Below are positions 45,337-53,630 of a DNA stretch of 64,000 nucleotides, in pieces; position 1 is the first letter of the stretch; every line of letters starts with the position of its first letter. The notes under the pieces were generated by a model. The model did not search any database. It was given only the letters and a program-made list of their open reading frames with translations, and was not told the DNA's origin. The position numbers and the translations under genes are program-made. The DNA comes from Candidatus Aminicenantota bacterium (GTDB taxonomy: Bacteria; Acidobacteriota; Aminicenantia; Aminicenantales; Aminicenantaceae), in the NCBI GenBank assembly GCA_011772495.1, contig WVZL01000007.1:101464-165463 (forward strand). The letters are read 5' to 3'.

Positions 45337-45402
45337 AATTAAAAAATTAAAAAAAATGATTTTTCTTTTAGGTGGCTCTATATTAGAATTGTAGGGAAGA
45401 AG

Positions 45403-47619
45403 ATGAGATCATCCCGTCAAAGAAATTTCATCTTGATATCCGTTTTTATTGCAATATTTGTGATAGCTGTAACAAATTTTTCTCGTTATCTCTTTTCACA
45501 GGCTGAGTTGAAGCCCCTTCGCTACGAAGTGGAAGTGGTGCTGTTAGAGATCCCCCTTTACGTCATTGATAATAAAGGAAATCCTGTCGAAGACCTTAGG
45601 CCTGAGGAAGTCACGCTTTATGAGAATGGCAAAAAGCAGAAAATATCGCATTTTGTCCTCGTCCAGAATGATTCTCCTCGAATAGCCACTATAACCCGAA
45701 AATATCCAGCCGCCAGGCGCCAGATTCTATTGTTTTTTGACTTCGCCTTCTCTACTCCAACAGGGATTATAAGAGCCAGGGAAGCCTGTCTGGATTTCAT
45801 AAAGGAAAAAATACTCCCTACGGATTTAGTAGGTGTCGCCTCTTATTCAGGTATAGGGGGTTTGAAGATTCTCTCTCATTTTTCCAGTGATCGAGAGCAT
45901 TTGTTCGATGTCGTCAATACCTTGGGCCTGCTTGAATCAAAACAAAGAATAGCTGGCCCGGTAGGTTTTACCTTTCCTAGAATTGACCAGCCATATCGAG
46001 ATGAGACAGAAGCTGATCAGTTCTCTCCGGCGCGCATGGCTGATGACCGGATAGCCATACTCCAAGAGCAGTTGAATAAGAGACTTGCCAGGATCCAGGC
46101 CGCCAATGTTACAGATTTCATAAGCAGCCTAAACACACTATCTGTGGCCTTAAACACCATTCAAGGTCGAAAACACATCATCTATTTTTCCGAAGGATTT
46201 GACAGCAAAGTGCTGACCGGAAGGGCTCAGGAACAAGTGAGCGGAGAGACAAGTGTTACTACAGGAAGCGAATTTGTTTCTCGCTATGTTCTCAGCCGTT
46301 ATATTGATACGGCCTCACAATTTGGAGACGGCGCCTTAAGGACCCAGCTCGATGGAGTCCTGAATAAGATTGCCTCAGCGGATTGCTCCATCCACACTGT
46401 CGATATAGGAGGACTCAAAACTCAAGCTGGAGACCTGAACCAAGTCAGCGGACAGGCCACAAGCGTTTCTTCTATCCACCGCAGACAAGAGACTCTTACC
46501 ACTTTCTCAAGAGAGACCGGCGGCCAGATTTTTAGGAATATCAATGAATTGGACCAACCTTTGGAGAATCTTCTTAAAGTAACCAATACCTATTATGTCA
46601 TTGGCTATTACCCGGAAGACAAGAAAAAAGAGGGTAGATTCCGTAAAATCAAAATTCAAACCTCCAGGTCTGGAGTAGATATCTCCTACCGTAAAGGCTA
46701 TTACGAACCCAAGCCATACAGTAAATACACGAACTTGGAAAAAAGCCTTCAGCTAGTAGAGTATATTGTCAAAGACATCTCCAGCAGTAAAATTCAATTC
46801 GAAAGCTGTGTTCTTGCTTTTCGGGGCAAAGAAAGCATATGCCAGGTGCCTGTCTTTTTGAAATTTCCCGGAAGACAATTCTTAGAGAAGAAAAGAAAAG
46901 CGATCAACCTGGAGATCTTTAGTTATGCAATATCTAGCTCTGGAAACTTCAAAGATTTCTTTCACCAAACCCTGACGATCTCCCCCCAAAAATCAAAAAA
47001 GGATCTTCAGTCATTCGGGATTAAATATTACGACCTCCACTTGCTCTCTCCCGGAGATTATAGAATCAAACTGATTGTCCGGGACAAAAATACCGGAGAG
47101 ATCGGAAGTCAGATTCAGAAAATCTCTGTTCCCGATTATGAAAAGGGTGACCTGGCCGTGAGCGGCCCTGTTTTTATTCAACCTGGGACTGATTGGTTGT
47201 TGACTCGGGGTTTTGATCCTCATAAACCCGGGGGACGGAAGATAGGAATCAACCTGCCTTTAGATTACCCCTTTATCATGGACAACAAGTCGTTCATTCC
47301 AGGAGTTTTTCCTGTGCTCGAGACTTCAGCTCCAGCTCAATTCTATATTAAGATTTATAATTTGAAGTTGCATCCTCAGGTTCAAATCCCACAGACTGAA
47401 ATGAGCTTTGAAATGGTGGATGGGGAGGGAAGGAGTGCTCCGTTAAAAAGCATGGAATTCCTTCGGAATCCATTCCAAGTTAAACCTGGAGAATTTGACC
47501 TGCTCTTTCAAGCCAACTTTAGAGATTTTACTCCTGGGTATTACTGGTTAAAACTTACTATAAGAGACTTGTTAGCCAATCAAGAAGTCATCTCCCAAAT
47601 CCCTTTGATCCTAGAGTAA
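45403..47619 (+). CDS. VWFA-related Acidobacterial-type domain protein
   Basis: The 738-residue protein has an N-terminal hydrophobic anchor or signal (about 8-30). It is followed by the family opening EVVLLEIPLYVIDNKGNPVEDLRPEEVTLYENGKKQKI (about 45-85, read in parts). A von Willebrand A domain (about 100-330) has ILLFFDFAFSTPTG in place of the usual DxSxS. The family segment TGGQIFRNINEL and YYVIGYYP (about 390-410) follow. Last comes a beta-rich C-terminal region. These proteins are numerous in Acidobacteriota; function is unknown but extracellular. The altered metal-site motif suggests loss of the typical adhesion-site metal. Confidence 0.9.
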   Translation: MRSSRQRNFILISVFIAIFVIAVTNFSRYLFSQAELKPLRYEVEVVLLEIPLYVIDNKGNPVEDLRPEEVTLYENGKKQKISHFVLVQNDSPRIATITRKYPAARRQILLFFDFAFSTPTGIIRAREACLDFIKEKILPTDLVGVASYSGIGGLKILSHFSSDREHLFDVVNTLGLLESKQRIAGPVGFTFPRIDQPYRDETEADQFSPARMADDRIAILQEQLNKRLARIQAANVTDFISSLNTLSVALNTIQGRKHIIYFSEGFDSKVLTGRAQEQVSGETSVTTGSEFVSRYVLSRYIDTASQFGDGALRTQLDGVLNKIASADCSIHTVDIGGLKTQAGDLNQVSGQATSVSSIHRRQETLTTFSRETGGQIFRNINELDQPLENLLKVTNTYYVIGYYPEDKKKEGRFRKIKIQTSRSGVDISYRKGYYEPKPYSKYTNLEKSLQLVEYIVKDISSSKIQFESCVLAFRGKESICQVPVFLKFPGRQFLEKKRKAINLEIFSYAISSSGNFKDFFHQTLTISPQKSKKDLQSFGIKYYDLHLLSPGDYRIKLIVRDKNTGEIGSQIQKISVPDYEKGDLAVSGPVFIQPGTDWLLTRGFDPHKPGGRKIGINLPLDYPFIMDNKSFIPGVFPVLETSAPAQFYIKIYNLKLHPQVQIPQTEMSFEMVDGEGRSAPLKSMEFLRNPFQVKPGEFDLLFQANFRDFTPGYYWLKLTIRDLLANQEVISQIPLILE

Positions 47620-47667
47620 GAATCGACATTCTGGCTGAATATAATTTTGTTTTCTGCTCTGACTAAA

Positions 47668-49044
47668 CTATGACTTCTTTTTTATAATCCCTGAGATTTC
47701 ATTTTTTAATTGGCTGACTATTCTTTTAGCCTTTTCATGGCTCTTGGCTTCAGCTATCAATCTGATGATGGGTTCGGTATTCGAAGGTCTGATGTGGAAC
47801 CAGTGATCTTCAAACTGGATCTTTAGGCCATCCAAAAGCGAGATTTCTCCTTTATTCTGGTATTTTCTCTTCAGCTGTCTTATGAGGTAATAGGCTTGCT
47901 CCTGCGTTCCTATGATCTTATCTTTGATCAGGTGGTATTCGGGAATCTCAGCTTGAAGTTCGGAAATGGTATGGCCTGAGGAGGCCATGTACTCTAAGAT
48001 CAGGCCCATAGCTGTGAAGCTGTCCCGGCAGGGATGGATTTCAGGGAGGATCACTCCTCCGTTTCCTTCCCCTCCGATGGCAGTCTTTCCTTGCTGAGCA
48101 AGAATCTGCTCTACAACGTTTATTTCGCCGATTTTGGTCCTGATGAGAGGAACGTTAAAGCTTCTGGTGATATCATCCATCGCCTGTGACGTCGAAAGGT
48201 TGATAACAACCGGACCAGGATTTTTACTCAAAACATGTTTAGAAGCCAGGAGCAGAGTTGACTCTTCTCCAAGAGGCTCTCCTTTTTCGTTGACCACAGC
48301 TAACCGGTCAGCGTCGGCATCCTGGGCAAAGCCCACGTTAGCCTCGTTTTCGATGACTGTCTGGCAGAGCTGGGCGATATTTTCGGGAACAGGTTCTGGA
48401 TGATGAGCAAAGGAACCATCAGGCACGCAATTTATAGAAATCGTCTCACATCCCAGATTTTGCAAAAATTGAGGAGCCAGCACTGCACCCGCTCCGTTAG
48501 CGCAGTCGATGGCCACCTTGAATTTCCTTTTGCTGATTAGACCGGTCTTGAAATAAGATAGCAGCTTCTTTAAATGAGGCGCGGTGGGATTCTTTTTCGA
48601 TTTCGGAATCCTATATTTCTCGGCTTCAACCAGAGAAAATTCTCCCTGGTGGTAGATGTCTAGGAATTCTTCAGTCTGATGATAGTTTAAAAACAATCCT
48701 TCCTGACTTATAAATTTTAGGCCGTTCCATTCTTTAGGATTATGACTGGCTGTGACAAATATGCCTCCTCTGGCTTTGGCTTGTTTAGTGAAAACTTGAA
48801 AGGAAGGAATAGGGCAGATTCCGACCTCTACGGGTTGACAACCGACAGATAAAAGTCCGGATAGAACAGCATTCTTTACCATGATGCCCGAGGTTCTTGA
48901 ATCTTGGCCCACAATGATAGCCCCTCCTCCTAGGTAGGTGCCATAAGCCTGGGCAAAAAAAGCCAATAGCTGGGGAGTCAGGCTTTCCCCTACGATGCCT
49001 CTGACTCCTGAGATGCTTATTTTTAAGGAGGTAACTCTCATCAT
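47668..49044 (-). CDS. Phosphohexomutase (phosphoglucosamine/phosphomannomutase), complete
   Basis: The 458-residue protein has all four signatures of the alpha-D-phosphohexomutase family: the phosphoserine loop TASHNPKEWNG (about residues 100-110), the metal loop DADADR (about 237-242), the sugar loop GGEGNGG (about 319-325), and the phosphate loop RPSNTEPIIR (near 425). It would move phosphate between C1 and C6 of a hexose or hexosamine phosphate. The sugar loop is of the GGExNGG type rather than the GGEQSGH of bacterial GlmM, so the exact sugar is open. Its ATG overlaps the stop of a second, altered mutase gene upstream. Confidence 0.93.
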   Translation of the reverse strand: MMRVTSLKISISGVRGIVGESLTPQLLAFFAQAYGTYLGGGAIIVGQDSRTSGIMVKNAVLSGLLSVGCQPVEVGICPIPSFQVFTKQAKARGGIFVTASHNPKEWNGLKFISQEGLFLNYHQTEEFLDIYHQGEFSLVEAEKYRIPKSKKNPTAPHLKKLLSYFKTGLISKRKFKVAIDCANGAGAVLAPQFLQNLGCETISINCVPDGSFAHHPEPVPENIAQLCQTVIENEANVGFAQDADADRLAVVNEKGEPLGEESTLLLASKHVLSKNPGPVVINLSTSQAMDDITRSFNVPLIRTKIGEINVVEQILAQQGKTAIGGEGNGGVILPEIHPCRDSFTAMGLILEYMASSGHTISELQAEIPEYHLIKDKIIGTQEQAYYLIRQLKRKYQNKGEISLLDGLKIQFEDHWFHIRPSNTEPIIRLIAEAKSHEKAKRIVSQLKNEISGIIKKKS

Positions 49045-50390
49045 TTCACCAAGGGGGATATAAATTGCATGACTTCTTCCGCTCTCTGCTGAGCTCTCTC
49101 TTTTGATTTGTCCTCAGATATTATCCGTATCATTGGCTCAGTAGCTGATGTTCTCACCTGAACCCAGCCGCTCTTTTCTTCAACTTTTATCCCATCTGAA
49201 CTGTCAATTTTTCTATCTCGGTAGACTTTCTTGACTTCATTGACGACCGAATGAATCTTGGTGGGAGGGCAGTAAATCTTTTCTTTGACTATATGGTACT
49301 TGGGGAGGTCCTGGATCAACTGGGAAATTTTCTTCTTCCTCCTGGCGATGGTCTCTAAGATCAGTCCCATGGCGAGAAATCCATCAAAGGCGGGCTGAAA
49401 TTCAGCTATAGCAATTCCGCCACTCCCTTCACCAGCTATAACTCCCTCTTCATTTATCATTGATTGGATTACGTAGGATTGCCCCACCTTGGTCTTGATG
49501 ACCGGACAATTGGTTTCTCTGGCCACATCTTCGATCATTCTGGAGCTGGAATGGTTAGTGATGATGGGGCCTGGCTTTTTCTTCGAGTAATAATTGGCTA
49601 TCAAGGGAAGAGTGTATTCCTCGGATAAAGTCTCCCCGTTTTCTGAAACAAGAGAGACCCGGCTGGCATCGCTGTTCAGGAGAAAACCGACATCAGCCTT
49701 GACAGCTTTGATGATTGAAGCCACCTGTTGGGCGTTCCTCGGACGGGGTTCAGGATCGTGAGGAAAATATCCGTTTTGTTCATTGTTGATCGGAACCAAT
49801 TCTGTTTGCAGAGACTTACAGAAGGAATCGATAATTTTCGCACCTGCTCCGTTGCAGGGGTCAATCACTATCTTTAATTCGGATTTTTTGATGGCTTCGA
49901 CATCGAGGAACTTCCCTAGATTTTTAAAATAAATATCCTGATAATTATCGATGGATTCGAGTTTTCCCAATCGGCCCCAAGAAGCTTTATGGTATTTTTC
50001 TAGATGGTAGATATCCAAGACTTCCTCTCCTTGAAACGTGCTCAGGTAGGTTCCCTCTTGGTTGATAAATGTCAAGGCATTCCATTTGATATCATTATGT
50101 CCGGCAGAAATGGATATGGCTCCTTTGGCTTTCAATCTTTTCACCATGTACTGCAGAATAGGAGCCGGACAGATTCCCAGATCCAAGACTTCACAACCCG
50201 ATGAAATCAAGGCCGACAGACAGGCTGAATGAAGCATGGGGCCGGATATTCTGGTATCCCGAGCTATTAGAACGCGTTTTGAGTCTAAATAAGTGCCAAA
50301 AGCACAGGCGAAGTTCATGACCAGTTCAGGAGTAATGGTTTCCCCCACGATTCCCCTGATTCCTGATATTCCTATCTTCAAGAGCTTCAT
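49041..50390 (-). CDS. Phosphohexomutase-like protein lacking catalytic residues
   Basis: The 449-residue protein aligns from end to end with the downstream gene product (compare ISGIRGIVGETITPELV with ISGVRGIVGESLTPQLL). The catalytic loop TASHNP is replaced by SAGHND, so residue 97 (codon at 50100-50102, GGA) is Gly where the phosphoserine should be. The metal loop DADADR is NSDASR, losing two of three Asp ligands. The sugar loop (AGEGSGG) and phosphate loop (RTSATEPMIR) are retained. The frame is intact with no stops, so it is an intact pseudoenzyme rather than a decayed gene. A role as ligand-binding partner or regulator of the active mutase is inference. Confidence 0.9.
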   Translation of the reverse strand: MKLLKIGISGIRGIVGETITPELVMNFACAFGTYLDSKRVLIARDTRISGPMLHSACLSALISSGCEVLDLGICPAPILQYMVKRLKAKGAISISAGHNDIKWNALTFINQEGTYLSTFQGEEVLDIYHLEKYHKASWGRLGKLESIDNYQDIYFKNLGKFLDVEAIKKSELKIVIDPCNGAGAKIIDSFCKSLQTELVPINNEQNGYFPHDPEPRPRNAQQVASIIKAVKADVGFLLNSDASRVSLVSENGETLSEEYTLPLIANYYSKKKPGPIITNHSSSRMIEDVARETNCPVIKTKVGQSYVIQSMINEEGVIAGEGSGGIAIAEFQPAFDGFLAMGLILETIARRKKKISQLIQDLPKYHIVKEKIYCPPTKIHSVVNEVKKVYRDRKIDSSDGIKVEEKSGWVQVRTSATEPMIRIISEDKSKERAQQRAEEVMQFISPLVK

Positions 50391-50449
50391 TCGAGATCCT
50401 TCTTCCCCCCATTATAAACTTTTTGATTAGATTCTTGAAATAAATTAAT

Positions 50450-50678
50450 GGGGTCGGGCCAAGCTAACCAATTGATATTAAATAAATAGAGTGATTTTTT
50501 AGCGCCATTTTGAGTCTTAGAATGGCCATTCTGGGGCCAAAAACATCGGTTTAAGAGGGTAAGAGTTAAATGCTTAGAGCAGTGATTTTGCCTATAAAAA
50601 GAGCGGTTTAAGAGCAAAAAATAGGAAAAAATTGGATATATCTCGCTGATAAAAAAGGAGATAGCTTGGTCTGACCCC
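50450..50678. repeat. MITE-like repeat, copy 5 (229 bp, both ends)
   Basis: It begins ggggtcgggccaagct (50450) and ends agcttggtctgacccc (50678). Its interior is collinear with copy 4 at 45112-45336. It lies directly upstream of the altered mutase gene. One frame across it is open but has no ribosome binding site and no family resemblance. Confidence 0.8.
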
Positions 50679-50695
50679 ATTAATAGGAGGGGAGA

Positions 50696-50765
50696 GGGGA
50701 GCCAGGCTAGCGAGTCCTGGCTCCCCTTGGTTAATGATCACCTGGGGCTTTTGCCCGGTGATCAT
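50696..50765. terminator. Two strong hairpins after the M56 gene
   Basis: Hairpin 1: ggggagccagg (50696-50706) pairs with cctggctcccc (50716-50726), loop of nine. Hairpin 2: atgatcacc (50734-50742) pairs with ggtgatcat (50757-50765), with a nested gggc/gccc stem around tttt. They lie 46-115 bp beyond the stop codon of the minus-strand M56 gene and likely end its transcript. Neither has a clear T-run, so they may instead protect the 3' end. Confidence 0.6.
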
Positions 50766-50810
50766 CAGGTCATTCCATCATAACGCCACTTCGTTCTTAC
50801 TCAGCCCTTC

Positions 50811-52451
50811 TTACTTCTTCTCCTTTTTCTTTTGCTCTTCCATCATTTTTTTCAGCTCAGCCAGTTTCTCTTTGATCATTTTTCTCTTTTCCGGGTCTTC
50901 AGTGTTTTTTAGCTTTTCTTTAAGTTCGAGCTCCACCTGTTCATATGTCTTTATGTTCACAATTGTTGCTTCTCCCTCTGCTTCTTTCAGCTTCTGTATC
51001 TTTTTCTTGATTGCCGCTTTTTTTTCAGGGTCATCGGTGTTTTTATATGCTTCTTTCAGTTCAGCTATGACAACCGGGACCTTATGCACTTGGACCACCA
51101 CTTGATTGTTCTTTATGGCCTCTTTTGTTTTCTGGATTTGTACCAACTTCTCCTTTATCATCTTCTTTTTTTCAGGGTCATCGGTCTCTTTATAGGCTGC
51201 TTTCAGTTCTTTCTCTTTCAGCGAGAGTTCTTTGACTTTATTCTCCGTAGCTTTCATCTTCTCATATTTCGCTAACTTCTTCTTTATCTGAGCTCGTTTT
51301 TCCGGGTCTTCGGTGGTTTCTAACTTTTTCTTCAGCTCAAGATAATGAGCCTTCATCTCTTCTTTCTTTTTTTCTGTTTTGATCATCAGATACAATTGTT
51401 CGAGTTTCTTCTTTATGGCTTCTCTTTTCTCCGGGTCTTCAGTCTTTTCCAGAGCCTTTTTCAACTTTTTCTCTTTCTCCATGTACTCTTTTTGCATCTT
51501 CTTTTCTTTGGCTTTCTTTTCTTCTTCTGTTTGAGCTGTGACTTTGGAATCGTCCTGGGAGAGTGTGGCCTTATCAACACTATCTTTTTCGGCAGGTGCT
51601 TTAGCAGGTTTTGATTCGGCAAAGGCCAGCACTAAAAGGGCGATGATCGGCAGGATCAACAGGACCTTGAATTTTGCCCTTCCCCTGGATTTGATTTTCT
51701 CCATCATGGTTATCCTCCTTTTGATTTGTGAATGATTGAAATTGTTCGCGAATTCAAACAATTTCATACCCACATGCTGCTCGAAGATGAGCACTTGATA
51801 CTTCGCCTTGCTGCAGCCCTGCGCAATGACTGCATTGTCAGCTAAGTATTCATGTGTTTCTTTCAATGATTTTTTGTACGGCCATACAAAAGGATTAAAC
51901 CATTGGAAAATGGCTAGCAATTCCATGAGAATCAAATCTATGGAATGATACTGCTTTATGTGAACCAATTCATGGGAGATGATTCGGCTGAAATCCGGCT
52001 CAGAAATATCAGACTTATTCACGAATAAGAAGTTAAAGAATGAAAAGGGAGCGGAATTTTTTTCGAGGAAAACAACATTCACTCCGTTAAACTTTTGGGA
52101 GCCGTATTTTTTTATCAACAGGAATAATTGGACGAGCTTATAAATAAAGCGCAGCAGGAAAAGCCCGGCGCCAACCAGGAATATCAATCCTAAAACATCA
52201 ATGGTTCCTGGATATTGAACTTGGGTTCCTCCCGGGAGCCCGGCGACGTATGTTTTCTCGACTAAAGGCCTGGCGGGAAACGGAGAGGGAATCTTAAGAA
52301 GCGGGATAAGAAATGAGATGGGAATAGAAAACAGTAAGAAAAATCGGTTGATCAAGAAAAAGGTTTCCTTTTTTAGGCAAGCCCAATAAACGATATAAAA
52401 AAGAGCCAGGCAAACTCCAGATTCGATAAGATATAAAATTGTATTATTCAT
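50811..52451 (-). CDS. BlaR1-like M56 peptidase with charged repeat tail
   Basis: The 546-residue protein has three N-terminal helices (about 5-27, 31-52, 84-112), then the M56 zinc site HELVH (160-164) with Glu201 in ETHEYLAD, and a fourth helix near 265-282. In BlaR1/MecR1 the outer part would be a penicillin-binding sensor. Here residues about 290-546 are a highly charged coiled-coil-like region with five copies of T(E/D)DPEK(R/K)xxIKxKL. So no beta-lactam sensor is present. The gene overlaps the stop of the BlaI-like repressor gene by eight bases. Predicted role: membrane protease that cleaves the repressor on an unknown signal. Confidence 0.9.
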   Translation of the reverse strand: MNNTILYLIESGVCLALFYIVYWACLKKETFFLINRFFLLFSIPISFLIPLLKIPSPFPARPLVEKTYVAGLPGGTQVQYPGTIDVLGLIFLVGAGLFLLRFIYKLVQLFLLIKKYGSQKFNGVNVVFLEKNSAPFSFFNFLFVNKSDISEPDFSRIISHELVHIKQYHSIDLILMELLAIFQWFNPFVWPYKKSLKETHEYLADNAVIAQGCSKAKYQVLIFEQHVGMKLFEFANNFNHSQIKRRITMMEKIKSRGRAKFKVLLILPIIALLVLAFAESKPAKAPAEKDSVDKATLSQDDSKVTAQTEEEKKAKEKKMQKEYMEKEKKLKKALEKTEDPEKREAIKKKLEQLYLMIKTEKKKEEMKAHYLELKKKLETTEDPEKRAQIKKKLAKYEKMKATENKVKELSLKEKELKAAYKETDDPEKKKMIKEKLVQIQKTKEAIKNNQVVVQVHKVPVVIAELKEAYKNTDDPEKKAAIKKKIQKLKEAEGEATIVNIKTYEQVELELKEKLKNTEDPEKRKMIKEKLAELKKMMEEQKKKEKK

Positions 52452-52830
52452 TTTCGCCTCTCTTCTGTTTTTTTATTTCCTCGTTGATCATTTTTCTGAG
52501 CTCTTCCAACTCCTCGATACTAATGTTTTCTTCACTGGTAAAAAAGGAGACCATTTCTCTGAAGGAATCGCTGAAATAATTCTTCATGATGTTTTTCAGG
52601 TAAGCTTTAGTGTATTCCTCTTTATGTATAACTGGAAAATATTCGTGAGAGTTGCCGTAGGCTTGGTGGGAGACAAAGCCCTTTTTTTCCAGGATCCTGA
52701 TGATGGTCGATACTGTGTTATAGGCTGGTTTTGGCTGAGGAAGATGTTTGATGATATCCTTAACGAAGCCTCTTTCCAGCTCCCATAAAATTTGCATGAT
52801 TTGTTCTTCGGCTTTGGTTAATTTTTTCAT
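52444..52830 (-). CDS. BlaI/MecI/CopY-family transcriptional repressor
   Basis: The 128-residue protein is a typical BlaI-type winged helix: LTKAEEQIMQILWELERGFVKDI at the start, then PAYNTVSTIIRILEKKGFV as the recognition region (about 36-54), and a helical dimerisation half. Such repressors bind palindromes as dimers and are cleaved by a partner M56 peptidase, encoded here by the next overlapping gene. A promoter with two palindromes lies directly upstream, so autorepression is likely. The start codon is only a few bases from the predicted transcription start, so the mRNA may be leaderless. Confidence 0.93.
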   Translation of the reverse strand: MKKLTKAEEQIMQILWELERGFVKDIIKHLPQPKPAYNTVSTIIRILEKKGFVSHQAYGNSHEYFPVIHKEEYTKAYLKNIMKNYFSDSFREMVSFFTSEENISIEELEELRKMINEEIKKQKRGENE

Positions 52831-52839
52831 GGTACCTTT

Positions 52840-52868
52840 AATATATAACTAATCTATTAGTTTGTCAA
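52840..52868 (-). promoter_or_regulatory. Promoter of the BlaI-M56 operon
   Basis: On the minus strand: TTGACA (52868-52863), exactly 17 bp of spacer, and TATATT (52845-52840). The -10 ends ten bases before the ATG at 52830, placing the transcription start about 0-4 bases from the start codon. Confidence 0.8.
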
Positions 52869-52882
52869 CTAAATTTTTAGTT
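52847..52882. promoter_or_regulatory. Two BlaI-type operators
   Basis: Two 16-bp palindromes share identical arms AACTAA-N4-TTAGTT: 52847-52862 (N4 = TCTA) and 52867-52882 (N4 = ATTT). Their centres are 20 bp apart, about two helical turns. The first occupies the promoter spacer; the second overlaps the outer edge of the -35. This fits cooperative binding by BlaI dimers that would exclude RNA polymerase. Confidence 0.75.
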
Positions 52883-52962
52883 AGATTTAAATTTATTTTG
52901 CATATTTTCCCGTAAAAGTTTTAATATGAATCTTCATGATATAAAGGAATCGAGGCCTACCT

Positions 52963-53574
52963 ATGTTTGACAGCATCTTTGAAATTTTCTGGTTAATCGG
53001 TCTGGTGGTGGGGTCGGTGATACGAGGAGTCTATGCCAAGCGGCCCAAAAAAGATGAAATTGCAGTCGACCACAAAATAAGGCTTGAACGGTTACTGCTC
53101 TTCCTGTCGTCTTTGGGACTGATCGTCCTGCCGCTTTTTTACGTGTTTTCACCTTGGCTGGACTTCGCTGATTATCGTCTGCCCGATTGGGCGGGCTGGA
53201 TTGGCGTGGCCATCTTTGCTTTTGCGTTGTGGCTGCTCTGGAAAGCACATGATGACCTGGGGCATAGTTTCTCGCCATCGGTGCAGCTCAAGAAAGAACA
53301 TGCGCTCGTGACTCTAGGAGTCTTCCGGCTCATCCGGCATCCGATCTATGCTGCCCACGGAATATGGGGAATCGCTCAGGCTTTATTGCTGCAGAACTGG
53401 ATTGCAGGATTATCCATGCTGGTATTTTTCCTGCCTTTATACCTTGCGAGAGTTCCACGCGAGGAACAGATGATGCTCGAGCGCTTCGGGGAAGAGTATC
53501 GTGAGTACATGAATAAGACCGGCCGAGTCCTCCCCAAGTTTTCCAATTTGGGTTCGGGCCGAGAAATGAGATGA
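52963..53574 (+). CDS. Isoprenylcysteine carboxyl methyltransferase-family protein
   Basis: The 203-residue protein has five or so helices and the C-terminal signature VFRLIRHPIYAAHGIWGIAQAL, then PREEQMMLERFGEEYREYMNKTGRVLP, as in ICMT/phospholipid methyltransferase-like proteins. Compare the 20997 gene. It would transfer a methyl group from S-adenosylmethionine to a membrane substrate. It is divergent from the BlaI operon with 132 bp between start codons, so its promoter may be affected by the same operators. Confidence 0.85.
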   Translation: MFDSIFEIFWLIGLVVGSVIRGVYAKRPKKDEIAVDHKIRLERLLLFLSSLGLIVLPLFYVFSPWLDFADYRLPDWAGWIGVAIFAFALWLLWKAHDDLGHSFSPSVQLKKEHALVTLGVFRLIRHPIYAAHGIWGIAQALLLQNWIAGLSMLVFFLPLYLARVPREEQMMLERFGEEYREYMNKTGRVLPKFSNLGSGREMR

Positions 53575-53630
53575 TTTTTATCAAAGTCTCGTTTGGCTAT
53601 AACAGATCTCGTGAATTCCTGCCCTAGCTT

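Noticed and set aside
49041..50390. The altered mutase as a pseudogene
   Set aside because: The frame is complete, full length and overlaps its partner; changes are confined to catalytic and metal loops while binding loops are kept.
50387..50680. A 97-codon minus-strand frame through MITE-like copy 5
   Set aside because: It lies inside the repeat, is AT-biased without protein-like features and is not open in the other copies by eye.
50811..51500. DNA tandem repeat in the M56 gene as a non-coding repeat
   Set aside because: The periodicity comes from the protein-level DPEKR repeats in an intact frame; it is not a separate DNA element.
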